Of a DNA stretch of 64,000 nt, positions 40,309 through 53,665 are shown piece after piece. Made by a program: the position numbers and the translations under genes. The notes beneath the pieces are model-generated. The model saw only the letters and a program-made list of their open reading frames with translations, was not told the origin of the DNA and did no database searches. The stretch is taken from the NCBI GenBank assembly GCA_039881145.1, contig JAYKKI010000015.1, forward strand, positions 26,551,001 to 26,615,000. The letters are read 5' to 3'. This DNA comes from Druceiella hillmani (Eukaryota; Arthropoda; Insecta; Lepidoptera; Hepialidae). Position 1 is the first letter of the stretch; the number at the start of each line of letters is the position of its first letter.

Positions 40309-43300
40309 TTTAGGATAATGAAAACAGAGTTTTAAATATTGTAAATAATGTAACGAATGACATAATTCAACATTATGTCTTTCGTTTCAGTAGTTATTTT
40401 ATTTTAAACTCGGTTTATATTATTTAAAATAGTGATATGAAAAATAATAGCAAAATTAACTTTAATGCGATATGCTTTCCTAGACTAATAAAGGATCAGA
40501 AAATATTACATATTCAAGATTAGTTAATTTCTTTTTTTAATTTCCTGTGCCTTGAATTTGATAATTTCAATTCGTTCATAATGTTCACGTACAATATATA
40601 ATCAATCTAATAATTTTACATTAAAGTCATAGTCATATACACAGCGAATAATTTAACAAATTTTAAGAATTGGAATCCTACAAATTCTATCATCAAATAG
40701 CTGATTAAAATTAGCATTCAAAAAGGGTGCAACTCGGACAAAACGAAGTCCTGGGTTGAAATTGAAAATTGGGAAATCTTCTGCGACCATTTTCAACCGA
40801 GAGCAGTGGTAATTATATAATACGGTACATCCTCCTAATGTTCGTCGTAATTTTTGTAATAGTAGATCTCATTTCAAGAAAAAAAAACAGAATAGAAGTT
40901 TATTTTTGAAAGTGCTCGAAACGAGAAGTATTTTTTTTCAGTATAGCGCCACTTTCAAATGTAGAAGCCAAAAATTAATTTGTCCGGTCATATTTCAAAT
41001 TAAACGTGACCGAGGCAAATGGCATGATACACAATATATGTTTTACATTGTTTAATATCAAATGAAATATTCTATTTATTTGTATTTATACCTCTACATC
41101 GTATCCCTTTTATACACCCTAACAAGTATTCATGACAAATATCACTTAATATACTCGTGAAGAACTCCCAGATTACCCGACACAATTTCTAGAAGATATA
41201 ATTTATATTACCTTTGAATATTTTTCTCTGTCGCAACATTATATTATCCGTCATAATAATCACCTCATTATCTTGCACAAGCTAGACTTTAATGAAACAT
41301 CACTTTGTTTATACCCATTTGAATATCTGAGTCGTTTTTATGTGATAATTGAACTTTATGCAAATAAACGTTTATGTGCCGTTGATATTCTCAGAAATGT
41401 TTGTCGATAAAAATATATTGATGACTGTGATAAATCATACTTTTATTTCGTAAATTTTCGTAACGACGCCCGAGTAAATAACTTGTTTCATTAATAAACG
41501 GATTGGCAAAATGTAAAGTTCTTCAAGTTATTAATGTGATTCGATGAAAGAAATTCAAGGTAGTATCGCTTTAAGTTAAGAGATACTCTAAGTCTTACAA
41601 ATAAAACTTAAAATTAGTAGTTTTGAAGATAAATCAACTGCTAACATCAGATGATTCCACAGACACCAATTATATAATTTACGCCGAACCCTAGGCGGTA
41701 CCAGTTTTAAATATACGTTAATAGTTTAAATTATCATAACTTCTGAATTTTTTTATGATTTCGTTTACTTTTTTTTGTCTCGTTGATTGACGTGATATCA
41801 CACGTCAATTAAATGGAAGAAGCGTAAATAATATTTCAAGTATAAAATCTCTTATCCGCGTCACGAGATAAATTATTGTCAATATTAATAAGATTTAGCA
41901 TATTTGTAAATCGATATTAGAACAAAATATTAATCTGCCTTGATATCAAAAACTTTAACACTGACATTTTTAAAAATTCAAACAATATGAAAAATATAAG
42001 GCCATTCAATCAAAATACCATAGCATTTATTGTTAGCGCAAAAACCGAATCATGTTTCAATCACTTCCGAAAAGAAAAAAAGGATGGATAACTCAAAAAT
42101 GGTTTTCTATCAGTTTTAAGAATGTAGATAAGTATAAATGATAATATAAATTGTGATAATATGAATGTAGATAATATAATATTATAAATGTAGATATTAA
42201 GAATGTAGATTGTTTGCTTTATTAAATAATTTGATTTCGCTGATTATAATGTGTAAAAACATGTTATAAATATGAAAGTATTTTTGTTTGTTTCTTGCCT
42301 TGTAGATCTATAATTACTAAATTTTATGTACTAAGTAACTTAAGAACTAACGAATTAAATAGTTTTTATTCTTGAAGAACAAAAAATTCCCTAATGAATC
42401 TTAAAAAAACATTTTATGGCGCTTCTGAATGGTGCTACCTGCCTTAAATATGCAAACTTCTTTATTAAATCGTCCTCCGGCATTCCTCAGTCATGTCGAT
42501 AAAATATGCAGAAGCAATTGCGTAAATAACATTAAAAAACGTGGGAGTTAAATTAATGTATACGTAAATTTAATGTCTCCTAACTCAAACGAGACCTTAC
42601 TATTCTCAACAAATTGCCAACTTACCTAAAACACAATTTTATATTTTTAATAACTGTAAATAATATCCTTTAAACTTGAAATAAGTCCAAAGCTATAATT
42701 GTATTACTAAAAATGAAAGTTTCAATTTGTTTATACGGTCCAATAAAAACAAAAAAATAGATACTCTAAAATTTAGACAGTAATTAGGATACAGTAAAAA
42801 AGAATTAGGGGTAGTAAATCCAAACATCCAAAATGTGCGTATAAAAACAAACAGGCCTCATATATGCTGAGTAGTTTGTTTTGGCAAACGACATGATAAA
42901 GATGCCATAACATTCGATTTAAAAAGAAAACGTTTCTTAGTATTTAACTCCTTTCATTGTCAATATTGGACGCCAAACTTTCTCTCCGGCCAATTCTTTT
43001 CTAGAGCTTGGTCTTAAATAGTACTACCATGAATCCGACGATACGATATACTACTAGAGCACCGAATCGGTTTAAATAAAAGTGTTAATTATCATCGCTT
43101 TACCCTTTATAACAGGAATATACTTATTACATAAAAACACCTACACGAAAATAGGCTGTTTTCTTTTACTCGAAGGCAGTTGCTTTTATGAGTTTATTTC
43201 TCCCTGACTTATACAGCGTGTCCCTCGTAAGAGCATTGAAACCATTATATTGTAAATTAGTGAAGAAACAAAATCTTGTAATAATTATTAATCTCATAGT

Positions 43301-46300
43301 AAACAATTTTTGTTTTAATGTTCATAATTAATAAATTTAATAAGGAAAAGTTCATAAAAACATTGAGCACACAGCACTTAAGTTACTCACATCAATAAAT
43401 ATTTTATGAAACAAACTATAACGAAGAAACCATCAAACTTGTAGTAAAGGACAAACGTATATCTACATGAAAACATATTCTTTAAAATATATACATTTAT
43501 TAATACATACATTTTACATTTACTCTCATGACAATATATTCATTAAGGTTTGTTTGTTCATGGACAAGAAGATATAATGAAATTGAGAAAAGAAAAAAAC
43601 TTCAAAATTTAGAAACGAAATCCTCAAAACATGATCAGCACCTATATGCCTTAATAAGCTCGTAATCTAAGAAGAATTTAAACCATTAAAAAATTGGTGA
43701 AACATAAAAAATAAACCGTTTTAAATCTAGATTTCTCATGAATTTATGACAAGACTATTTTTAAGTCATATTTAACAACCGTTGGGAAAATAAAAAAGCT
43801 TCTGTGAAAAATCAATTTTGTGCAGCATATTCAAATGGCAATAGTGAACTAAACAATTTGAAAGTTGAACGGATTTTGAAAGTTCTACTCGTTGCAAATT
43901 TATTAAATTTTTATATTATTTGAAGTACGCCACCAAAAGATTTAATTAATTAACGTATTTCATTTAAAAACTTCATTTAACCTAAATAACAAGTTTCCTG
44001 TACAGACTGAACCGGTAATTTGTTATTTAATCTCCATATAAAAAGCTTAGCCCCAAATTAATACATTATATCAAATAAACAAACTCCAACAAGACATTTA
44101 TTTTCCCAAGCCCGTGTTTCTCCAATCTTCTTTCATATATTTTCTGCAAAAAGTAAATGCAAAATTTGTCAAATTTGTCCACCTATGTAATTATTTATCT
44201 AGATGTGGAAACAAACAAGGATATTATCAACATAGGTAGACGGAAATTTATACAGTGGAATTGTCAGAAGTAAGACAACGTTTTGAACTATTGTAGGGTT
44301 GACTTCTTTTTGCATTAATTAAAAATTAATTGTTTTATTAATTGTTTTATTTTATGTCATTAATTGTAAATACCATCGTCACCATGTATTATAATGTAAA
44401 TGAAATATTATAATATAATGTTAATGAATATGAAAGTCACTTACTTAGTAATAAAAGTTTTACTCAGCTATGACATATATGTTGTTTAAATTACAATTTC
44501 TTTCTTGATTAAAAATAATTATTATTTAAATATAAATAAATCGTAATCTTTCTTTAAACATTTATAAATTAGGATAAACCAAATATTAATAAAATCAGAA
44601 AAGCAATTTGATTACTACATTCTTATGATAACTACACATTTATTTATTCCTTACGGCTTTCTGATGAAATAATTTTTGTGTTCGTCTCGTGATTATCTTC
44701 TCCATTTCCTTGTCTTATACTTCAAAAATACTAAAGTCACTCCATTTGTATACCAATGCAATTAAGTAAATTTATACATATACAATGATAATATGTAAGA
44801 TTTAAAACATCAAGTAAAAAAAGCAAGAAATTAATTAGTCGCTTGTTTATCTTTTCAAAGCTTACAAAGCTTGAAACCTGAAGCCGTGATTTGAATAACC
44901 CACGAACAACGAAATTACTTCGGCTGACTTATGTATTCGCATGAAAATAACATATATTTGACAATACTAGAATTTCATTTATCATATTTCCCGGACGAAA
45001 TTAATGGAATATGTGAGTCAGTCACAATGGAATTGCGTTCTTGCCTAGAGAAAAATATGCTTAGCGGAAATAGTAGCAGGTCGGTTTGATTCATGGATTG
45101 TGCCACGGAATCTGAAAGTCGCTGTTGAATGTTTTGTCACGCAATAATAACGGATAGCATTTTCATGCTGGCCCTTTAAATGTGCTGAAGCAGATTTCAA
45201 TGTAAAGATTAGATCATATAAATCAATGATTAAGCTAAAAATTCAGTTTAATGGAGGTTAAGGTAAATTTCATAGAATATTTTACATATTTTTTTAATTT
45301 ACAGCGACAAATTTTAATAATTCTAGGTAAAATTTCTTTAGTACACTATCTCATCGCCTTACTATCATTTTAAAAATATAATATCACTCTCTCTGAAGAG
45401 ATTACTTTTTCTGTAATAAGCTATCGTTTATCATGAGATAAAACTTGAAACAAGTCGTAGGATGAACGTTCTTCATTTTGGGAATTTTTGAATCAAGTAA
45501 TTTTCTCAAACCAAAATTCCTTATGTGTACTTGACACACACGCTTTAATTAATCTATAGATTTTAGGTAGCAAAAAGCCGTGATTTTTTTATCGTTACAT
45601 AAAAATGTCACATGGTGTGAATTATATAAAGAATGTATTGTGTAGTAAAATATTACATTACCATCAAATAGCATACACCTACCTATTTTGTTGTATGTGT
45701 TTTGACTTCACATCAGATTCAATATTATTTTTACTAAAACACAACTTTGGTCACAGCACCGCGATAAGCTGCCCATAAAACGTATTATCAGACCACATTT
45801 AAATGTACTATATAAAATATCATCGTCATGTCGCTCCACTCGTATCCGATGAAAGATGAATTCAATTTTCTGGAGGAGCAAACCAAGTAGAGAGAAAGTG
45901 ATACATCAAATGGAAATATTCTGTGAATATGTTGTTAACGAACGTTGTGTGGCAGATTTGTCAGTCTAAATTATTTTTTTAACACGTGCTTTTTATGACA
46001 AAAGTTTTAATGCAATTGTTGCCTGTAATATTTTGCAAAATTTAATTCAAATTAATTAGCTACGTTGTCGATATTTTATCAACAGAATTATTAGAATCGA
46101 ATTAACAAATGTGTTCCGCGCATTCACTTATTTATTAATTTATTTATAATTAAATTATATTCAAACTATAATACCAATTTATTCTTTTATGGAATTTGTA
46201 TTGTATATATACTTACCGTGTTATCAAAATGTGAACATTAAAAGTAAATAGAATCGTCATTGTGTTCGTGTGAATGTGTGTTTTTCTTCTATACCTTGTC

Positions 46301-48409
46301 TAGCGCAGCCAAGAATAGCAGTAGTTATTTTATTTTTTTAACGATATTAACAAAGCTTAGAAAGTGTCACATTCAAGTAATATTTTATGCCTATTTGGAT
46401 CCTCCATTATAACGCAGATGCATGGAGTATAAATAGCGCCATTGAATAAATCTCTCTAATTCCCATTTTTTTTATTGAATGAGAAATCCAAGTGAAATAT
46501 TGCTTAACAAATTTAACGTTTTATTTATTGTGAAGCCGTGTAAAAAATATAAATGTACAGACTTTTTTATGGTTTATTCTTAATGTGATGTAGATGCGTT
46601 TAAATTGATGTATTTTAATTCCTTGACACAATATTTTATGCGAGTTAAGGGTAAAAGCAATTGTAACCAAATACCTCTTATTTATTCCGTCTTCATATTT
46701 ATTTCCATTTTAAAGTGTTCATGTATAAAAATATTATCCACATAACTAATAGGATATAATTCAATTTTTTTTTAACTTATTAGTAAAAAACTTAACAAGT
46801 AAAAGCCAAATAGAAATATCGACAATCGAAAAACTCTATGAAACCATAAAACCCAGCTAAATATCAGTAGAATGAAATTCCATATTAATTTAAGCAAATT
46901 TGAAAGTTTTATATTTAAGGGCCATAGTATTTATATTAATCAATTTACACATGTTTATATTATTTTACACAATGTACATATATTGTCTAATATATGTTTC
47001 GCACATAAATAACCTAGTCTCCTATAGCTCTTTAATTGCTTAATCCAAGTACTTAATAAATGCGGTTTTTTCGCATTTTTTAAATTACTAAGCCTTATTC
47101 ATAAATACTTACTAGGCATATTAATTGAATTTTAAAATTCCTCTTAAATGACTATTCACCAGATTCGATATAAGTACCATTCGGTATTAAAAAAATTAAC
47201 GTTTTTGTTCTATGATTTTTTATTTCTACATACTTCAACTGCCTCTTCATATAAAATTTCATTACAAGTAGATCTGAAATTACATCACAGTGAATGAGGA
47301 AATTTGATTTGACGTTTTAAGTATTGTTAACAAAATATTTACATTGTTCAAAGTTGCAAAAGGTCTTATGTTGTTATTAAATAGCTACGTTATAAAAGCC
47401 TAGTTAGGCGACGTATGTTTTGATTATTATAAAAATAAAATGACAATTAAATGTAAAAAGGAAAGTGACAAAATCTGAATAAGAAAATATTAATGAATAA
47501 ATATGTTTTCATCGTATTACCGATAAGGGTTTACAAGTAAAAATAGACAATTCTATATCGATATTCGTACATCTTGGGACTTTTATTATTTTGATCCCTT
47601 TTATTTCATAATGCCATTTTTATCAGTTACAAAATTGCTTTAAATCAATTAGAACGTCCCTAAAACTATTGAAACAACCAAATGACAACGCACGGAACAT
47701 AGTTATTGCATTACGGCATAATTTAGTTTCAGTTAAATACATAATTGAAGAATATTTAAAAACTCGTTTCCATTACGTCGCGAAAAAAGAATCCTTTATT
47801 AAAAGTAAAACGTCAATATTTAATAAAGTGGAGCCATTTCGGGGAACATAACATTATGTGACAAATTTATATTCCGCAAAATAACCTAATTTTGTTATCT
47901 TAATGTTTGTTATATGTCGATACATTGTCACGCACTAAACTCATAAGTGTATTTGCTGTCATCGAAAATTCTTTAAAATAACAATTCAAAACCTAGTCTT
48001 TCATCATTTTGCAAAACAATCAAATGTTATTGCCAATAATTCTTAATGATAATTTAAACATACGTAACACAAACATAACACAATAAAACGCTTTCTCCTC
48101 TGCTTCGCATATATACATAAAGTAATTTTTCTCAATTTTGTTTTTATTTCCATCCTATGATAATAAATAGTTAGCCGCGAATCAAATCGGATATTAAATC
48201 TCTAAGTTCTAAAAAAAATTGACAATTCAGAAAGCATAGCACTATTACAAATTAAAAACGCTTTTAAAAACTTGTTATGCACGAGTAGATATCGCACTAT
48301 GGGGGTTCGGCATAAGATCAGACTCTTATGAATATTTATGGTTCATCTTATCTTTAATCTTTAGGATTCATTTTAAACTATTTAGAAATATAAATTTTCC
48401 ACAACGTAA
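40309..48409. other. Long AT-rich stretch without supported genes
   Basis: I see no exon, RNA gene or named element. Features of note are a palindrome with TGACGT half-sites at 41786-41809 and a local run of AATGTAGAT words at 42120-42205. A slightly GC-richer patch lies at 45000-45180. A 20-codon ATG ORF at about 45827-45889 is too short to judge. Confidence 0.5.
41786..41809. repeat. Palindrome carrying two TGACGT half-sites
   Basis: ATTGACGTG at 41786-41794 and CACGTCAAT at 41801-41809 are exact inverses around ATATCA, which itself extends the symmetry (GTGATATCAC). TGACG(T) is the half-site bound by ATF/CREB bZIP factors. A regulatory role is conjecture because no gene is visible nearby. 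Confidence 0.5.
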
Positions 48410-50200
48410 ATATATTACCTACGTTATCTATCACAGGCTTAAAAATGTTTTAAATTTTCCATGTCCATAATCATCGCTATAGTTTTCCTGCCACCTTTGT
48501 GTAGGCTTCTTGAATCTTAGTTGTTTCATAGTTTTGACGTCTGTGATAGCAATGTGTCTGTGAAAGCCGTGTGTGCGTGCGTGCATAATTTATAAAATAT
48601 TATTTTTAAAGAAATAATGTAGAAAAATGTTTAAGGTTCCATGCCAGAAAAGGAAAAATGAAAACTTTGCAAGATCACTAATCAACAGAACATAATTTTT
48701 TTCAGTATCCGCTTGACGCAGAAATTTGAAAGTTGGCATAGTAATAAAAATATATTAAGGAGGCAAATTATATTTTGGAATTTTTTTTTTAAATATTTAA
48801 TTTTAACTCGTGATGCATTTGGTTCGCATAATTCGAAAATATTTTCAAAAAGGATAAGGTTACCGTGCAAGCGTTTTAAAATATATTTTTATTTATCATT
48901 ATTCTTGGGAGTATTGTATAGTTAAAATGTGGATCAAGCTTTTTATGAGGTAAAATATTCTAAATAACATATTGTGCTTTAAAAAGGTATCCATTCAAAG
49001 TAATGATTTTACTGTTTAAATCCAAACATCTTAAATATTATAAACTTATGAATTATGGAGAGCTAAGGTCTAACTCTGCAGCTTATATTCAGAATATGGA
49101 AATTTTCGATGATAGGAAAATATATTTTAAATAAAAATAAAATCACTGTGGGATGTAGGTATTTTGTTATAAAATATTTTGTAATATTAGGTGAAAATAC
49201 TAATTTTAAAGCGAGAAAAATTTGATGGAATAAAAATAGTACGTATATTTATTTCACTATATTTACGTATAAACAAAATTTATGTCAAACGCGAGTCTTT
49301 ATTATTATCTTAAAAGTAAGCCTGTATCATTATAAACTTAATCTAGAAGCGGTAATAAATACTTTTTTAAATGTATTAATCCTGCTAACAAAGTTGAGTA
49401 TTTTTACCTTAAAAGTTGCAAACATCTGTTTTCTCAACATTCTCTAGGCTCAGTATAGTTACAAAATACTTCGGATGTGTATTTTAGCATCAACCTACAA
49501 CTTTATTTTTCTAAAAAATTTAAATATTCCACAAATTTTAATTAAATTTAGCTCATTATTATTATTATTTATTAAAAAAGTTATATAAATTCTAATTTGG
49601 AATAAACTAAAAATATATTATTTTGTAACGCATGCAATTTAACAGAATCAATTCATATCGGGAAGCTTGGTAAAAGCAGAAATAATTGATTACGATATAG
49701 ATAGTCCACAAAAAAAGGAAAAAATGTATTCGCGAGATAAAAGAGACGGAAGAATGACTCATAGCCTATAAGTACTTTTAATAAATTGTCAAAACATTTT
49801 GGGAATACTTTGAGCAATTTTATAGGTATTTATATTTGAATAAATTTCCGATGTATTTTTTATAATATATAATTTAAATCAGTTAGAATGTAATTTAGTT
49901 TTGAATATAATTGTTGAGTAAAAATAAATGTAGACCGCAAAATTTCATCTACTGGATATAAAACCCTAATCGTTTATGAACGTTTTTCTTGTTCGACAGT
50001 ATAGAATCTCTTATTTATTACTTATTATATTAATTGGAGTGTCATCACAATTAGTTTTGCATATAAATAAATATTTAGACTTTAAATTGGTAAATCGAGG
50101 CGATTTTCCTCTTTATCTTTTTAACGCTAATTCCTATTATTATTTTCTTGCGTAGGAAATATCAGTTTTATATTTATGTATGGTAATATAAAATATTACG
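48410..50200. repeat. Copy A of a 1.8-kb direct duplication
   Basis: From the block ACGTTATCTATCACA (48421) onward the sequence is collinear with copy B at 51511-53665. Shared landmarks include GTAGGCTTCTTGAA (48501), AAAAGGTATCCATTCAAAGTAA (about 48983), CTTATATTCAGAATATGG (about 49082) and CTTATTTATTACTTATTATATT (about 50010). By eye, identity is roughly 80-90%. A diverged moth dispersed repeat is embedded near 48640 (GGTTCCATGCC..AAAAGGAAAAAT..AAGATCACT). The short frames within it are conserved only as far as the DNA is, so I do not call them genes. Confidence 0.85.
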
Positions 50201-51510
50201 ACTAAGGAATATATAGAGTAAAAACATGTGAAAATACAATGCTGAAAGCGGAATCGATTGTAGAGCGCCCTTTGAGCGCTACTTGTTACACTCAAATATA
50301 CCCTCGCGCTCTCCCCGCAATAGATACTTGTTTTGTAATCTTGGTCGCACCTTCACTATATTATGTTTGTAATCTTGCTTTTATTTTCACGTCCAATACC
50401 TATATCCGTACATATGTTACATAAATTTGCAAAAGTCGTGATGGCAGATTTTTGTTCACGTTATCCATAGATGTCAAATTACAATGACGAAGTGCGTATA
50501 ACCAACACGCAAAAGTAATCACGTACTTATTAATTAAATGTCTCCACTTGGCTTAATTGTGTAATGTTAGTAAATTTATAATCAAAGTAAAGCGGTTCAG
50601 ATTGTTGGTGATTTTTATTTGTTGGTAATTTTTTAATTAATCTTTAATCGACTTTTATTTCGTCTATACTTTTTTAGATATAATTTATTTAATTTAGATT
50701 TACTCTTATTCACTAATATTCACCTATCATTAATAGTTATTAACATTAAAGAAACGCTTGTTTAGCTGTTTCATTTGTGGTTTCACCATATGTTACCAAA
50801 TCTACAAATGTTTACCATTATATAATTTTTGGTATTTTAACATTTAAATTTATTGCTTTTTCTTCACTAATGAATCCCGGATTAGCATCAATACTTAGGA
50901 CCATTAAATTGAAATAGACGGGCGGAGTAAACAATAATCAAAAATTGACCTCGCGCAATTATAATCTCAGGGAGAACTTTAATTCAATGAGCGCGAATTT
51001 TCTTAAAGCAGGTGAACGTGTAACTGTTATTCGAATTTAATTTGTTTTAAAACAGAAACTAATTATACTTTTAGCGGCAACAATAGTTTTATTTAGAAAC
51101 GGGCAAAAATCACTGTAAATAAGAATATTACTTTTTAAAGTTTTAGTTAATTTAAAAAGGCCTATTTTTAATACCTTTATTATGATCTTCCGCATATTTT
51201 TGGGCTATGTTTTGGCGTTAGTTACTTTGTGGTTTTAACTTTTTTTAAATATTACTTTTGTGGGTGTATATAATACCGTCTCTGAATATGATAATGGCTT
51301 ATCGGTTATTGGTGTAACTAATTGATTAACAGTGTCACTAACTGAGTGGCATTTGTATATCCTAAAGTGGCAAATTCTTAAAATATTCCACACTTTTAAT
51401 AACATCTGAATATCATCTGAATGAAAAAAAAGTAACAATCATAGTAGTTATAGTTTAAATATTACTCAAAGTAAAGAATGTGACGACTGTCTTGCTAATT
51501 TTGCGTTAAT
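50201..51510. other. Spacer between the two duplicate copies
   Basis: A 61-codon ATG frame at 50239-50424 lies in a small GC-richer spot (GAGCGCCC..GAGCGC). A 67-codon minus-strand frame is at 51235-51438. Neither is recognised. The rest is AT-rich and featureless. Confidence 0.5.
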
Positions 51511-52669
51511 TAATATATTGTCGACGTTATCTGTCACATGCGTAAAATATGGTGCGTGTTTAAGGAGTTGTGACTAAACAGGAGTTGTGAAAAAAAAACT
51601 GACTGTTCCTACCGCTTTTGCGTAGGCTTCTTGAAGCTTTGTTGTATCATAATTTTGACATCTGTGATAGCAATGTATCCGTGTGTACGTGCGTGCACAA
51701 TTTCTGAAATATTATTTTTAAAGAAATAATATAGATAAATGTTTAAGATTCCACGTTTTAAAAGGAAAAATTAAAACCTTGCAAGATCACACATTAACAC
51801 ACACACATACGCACGCACAGCAGTTTTTTTCAGGAACAGCTTGACGCAAAAACATAAAAATTGGCATAGTAATAAAAATATATTAAGGGGCAAATTAAAT
51901 GCTCGCAATTTTTATGTGGTATTTCATTTCAACTCGTAATGCATTTGGTTCGCATAATTGGAAAATATTTTCAAAGAAGATAACTTTGCCTTGCAAGCAT
52001 GTTAAAATATATTTTTTTTTAATTTTCATTAGTATTGGGAGTACAGTAGAGTTAAAATGTGGATTGAGCTTTTTAACGAGATAAAATATTACAGATAACA
52101 TATTGTGTTTTAAAAAGGTATCCATTCAAAGTAACGATTTTACTGTTTAAGTCCAAATATCTTAAATATTCTAAACTTATAAATTATGGAGCGCTAAAGC
52201 CTAACTCTGTCGCTTATATTCAGAATATGGTAATTTAGGTGATAGGAAAATATATTTTAAATAAAAACAAAATCACTGCGCGATGTAAATATTTTGGTAT
52301 ATTTTGTAAAATTAGGTGAAAATACTAATTTTAAAGTGAGAAAAATTTTATGGAAGAAAAATAATGTGTATGTTTATTTCAATATATTTACGTAAAAAAA
52401 CTTTTATGCTAAACGCGAATCTTTATTAGCATCTCGAAAGTAACTTAGTATCGTGATAAATGATCATAAACGCATAAACGGTAATAAATATTTTTTTAAA
52501 TGTATTGAGCTTACTAACCGAGTTGAATATTTTTTACCTTGAAAACTGCAAACATGATTCAATATAGATACAGAATACATCAAAAGTATATTTTGACATC
52601 AACATATATTTTGCCTTTCTGAAAAAGTTTCACAAAAATAATGTTCCTTAAATCTTAATTAAATTTAGC

Positions 52670-52893
52670 TTCACAATTAAATGAAACTACGTGATGTAGT
52701 ATTATTTCTACTTTCTTTAATTTCTTTACCACGACCTAGGCTTCGTTGTATTACAACATCTTCAGGTGGGATATTTATAATATCCTACGTCGTGTATTAT
52801 TATTAGTCTAGGTAGTATTATTTCTACTTTCTTTAATTTCTATTAAAGAAAGTAGAAATAATACTACATCACGTAGTTTCATTTAATTGTGAA
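52670..52893. mobile_element. MITE with perfect 52-bp terminal inverted repeats
   Basis: Left arm 52670-52721 (starts TTCACAATTAAATGAAACTA) is the exact inverse complement of right arm 52842-52893; I see 52 of 52 matches. A third, direct partial copy of the arm (GTAGTATTATTTCTACTTTC...) sits at 52813-52840, immediately before the right arm, so the right half snaps back on itself. The words AAATTTAGCTT at 52661-52671 and about 52935-52945 bracket the element plus ~50 bp and may be a target duplication or an older repeat. No coding capacity. A related single arm is at 7927-7984. Superfamily not assigned. Confidence 0.88.
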
Positions 52894-53467
52894 TAATGAA
52901 TTTCTACAAAATTAACACGAAATATATTAAATAAATTTAGCTTATTATTATTATTATTTATTACATAAAGTTTTTTTAATTCTAATTTAAAATAAATTTT
53001 GCTTAAAGATATATTATTTTAAAACACATGCAATTCAACAGAATCCATTCATATACAGTAACTTGATGGAAGTAGAAAAAACTGATTAAGATAAAGCAGT
53101 TCACAAAAAAAAAGTAAAACATGTATTTGCGAGACAAAAAGACGATAGAATGACTCATAGAGTATGAATACTTTTAATAGAATGTAAAAATATTCTGGGA
53201 ATACATTAAGCATTTTTATTAAATAATATTCATTATTAATATATTATTAATTAAATAATGTATTTTTTGTTGGTAATATGTAATTTAAACCTGTCAAAAT
53301 ATTATTTAATTTTGAATATGAAAAGAAATTATTGAGTACAAATAAACGTAGACCGCAAAATTTCATCTATTAGATACTAAATCCTAATCGTTTATGAAGG
53401 TTTTTCTAGCTCGATAGTATAGAATCTCTTATTTATTACTTATTATATTGACTGAAGTGTCATCACA

Positions 53468-53473
<6 letters not shown>

Positions 53474-53522
<49 letters not shown>
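53474..53522. repeat. (AT)n microsatellite
   Basis: Uninterrupted TA dinucleotides, inside copy B and absent from copy A. Confidence 0.95.
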
Positions 53523-53528
<6 letters not shown>

Positions 53529-53665
53529 AACATTTATGCTATAAATTGGTAACACGAGGTAATTTTCCCTTTTATTCTGTTAGTCTTAATGGAATGTCAT
53601 TATTGTCTTACGGAGAATATATCCGTTTTATTTTTATGTATTATAAAATAAAATGCTAAATATAA

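Larger units (their letters stand above)
51511..53665. repeat. Copy B of the 1.8-kb duplication, with insertions
   Basis: Collinear with copy A but about 360 bp longer. Most of the difference is the MITE-containing insertion at about 52669-52948 and the AT microsatellite at 53474-53522. Copy A lacks both at the corresponding points: it reads AAATTTAGCTCATTATT where B has the insertion. The same sense and ~3.1-kb spacing fit an old tandem duplication or two insertions of one long non-autonomous element. Confidence 0.85.

Noticed and set aside
48713..52125. Similar ORFs in both duplicate copies (GSHNSKIFSK versus GSHNWKIFSK)
   Set aside because: Similarity follows the DNA-level duplication. 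No excess of silent changes is apparent and both strands are equally open.
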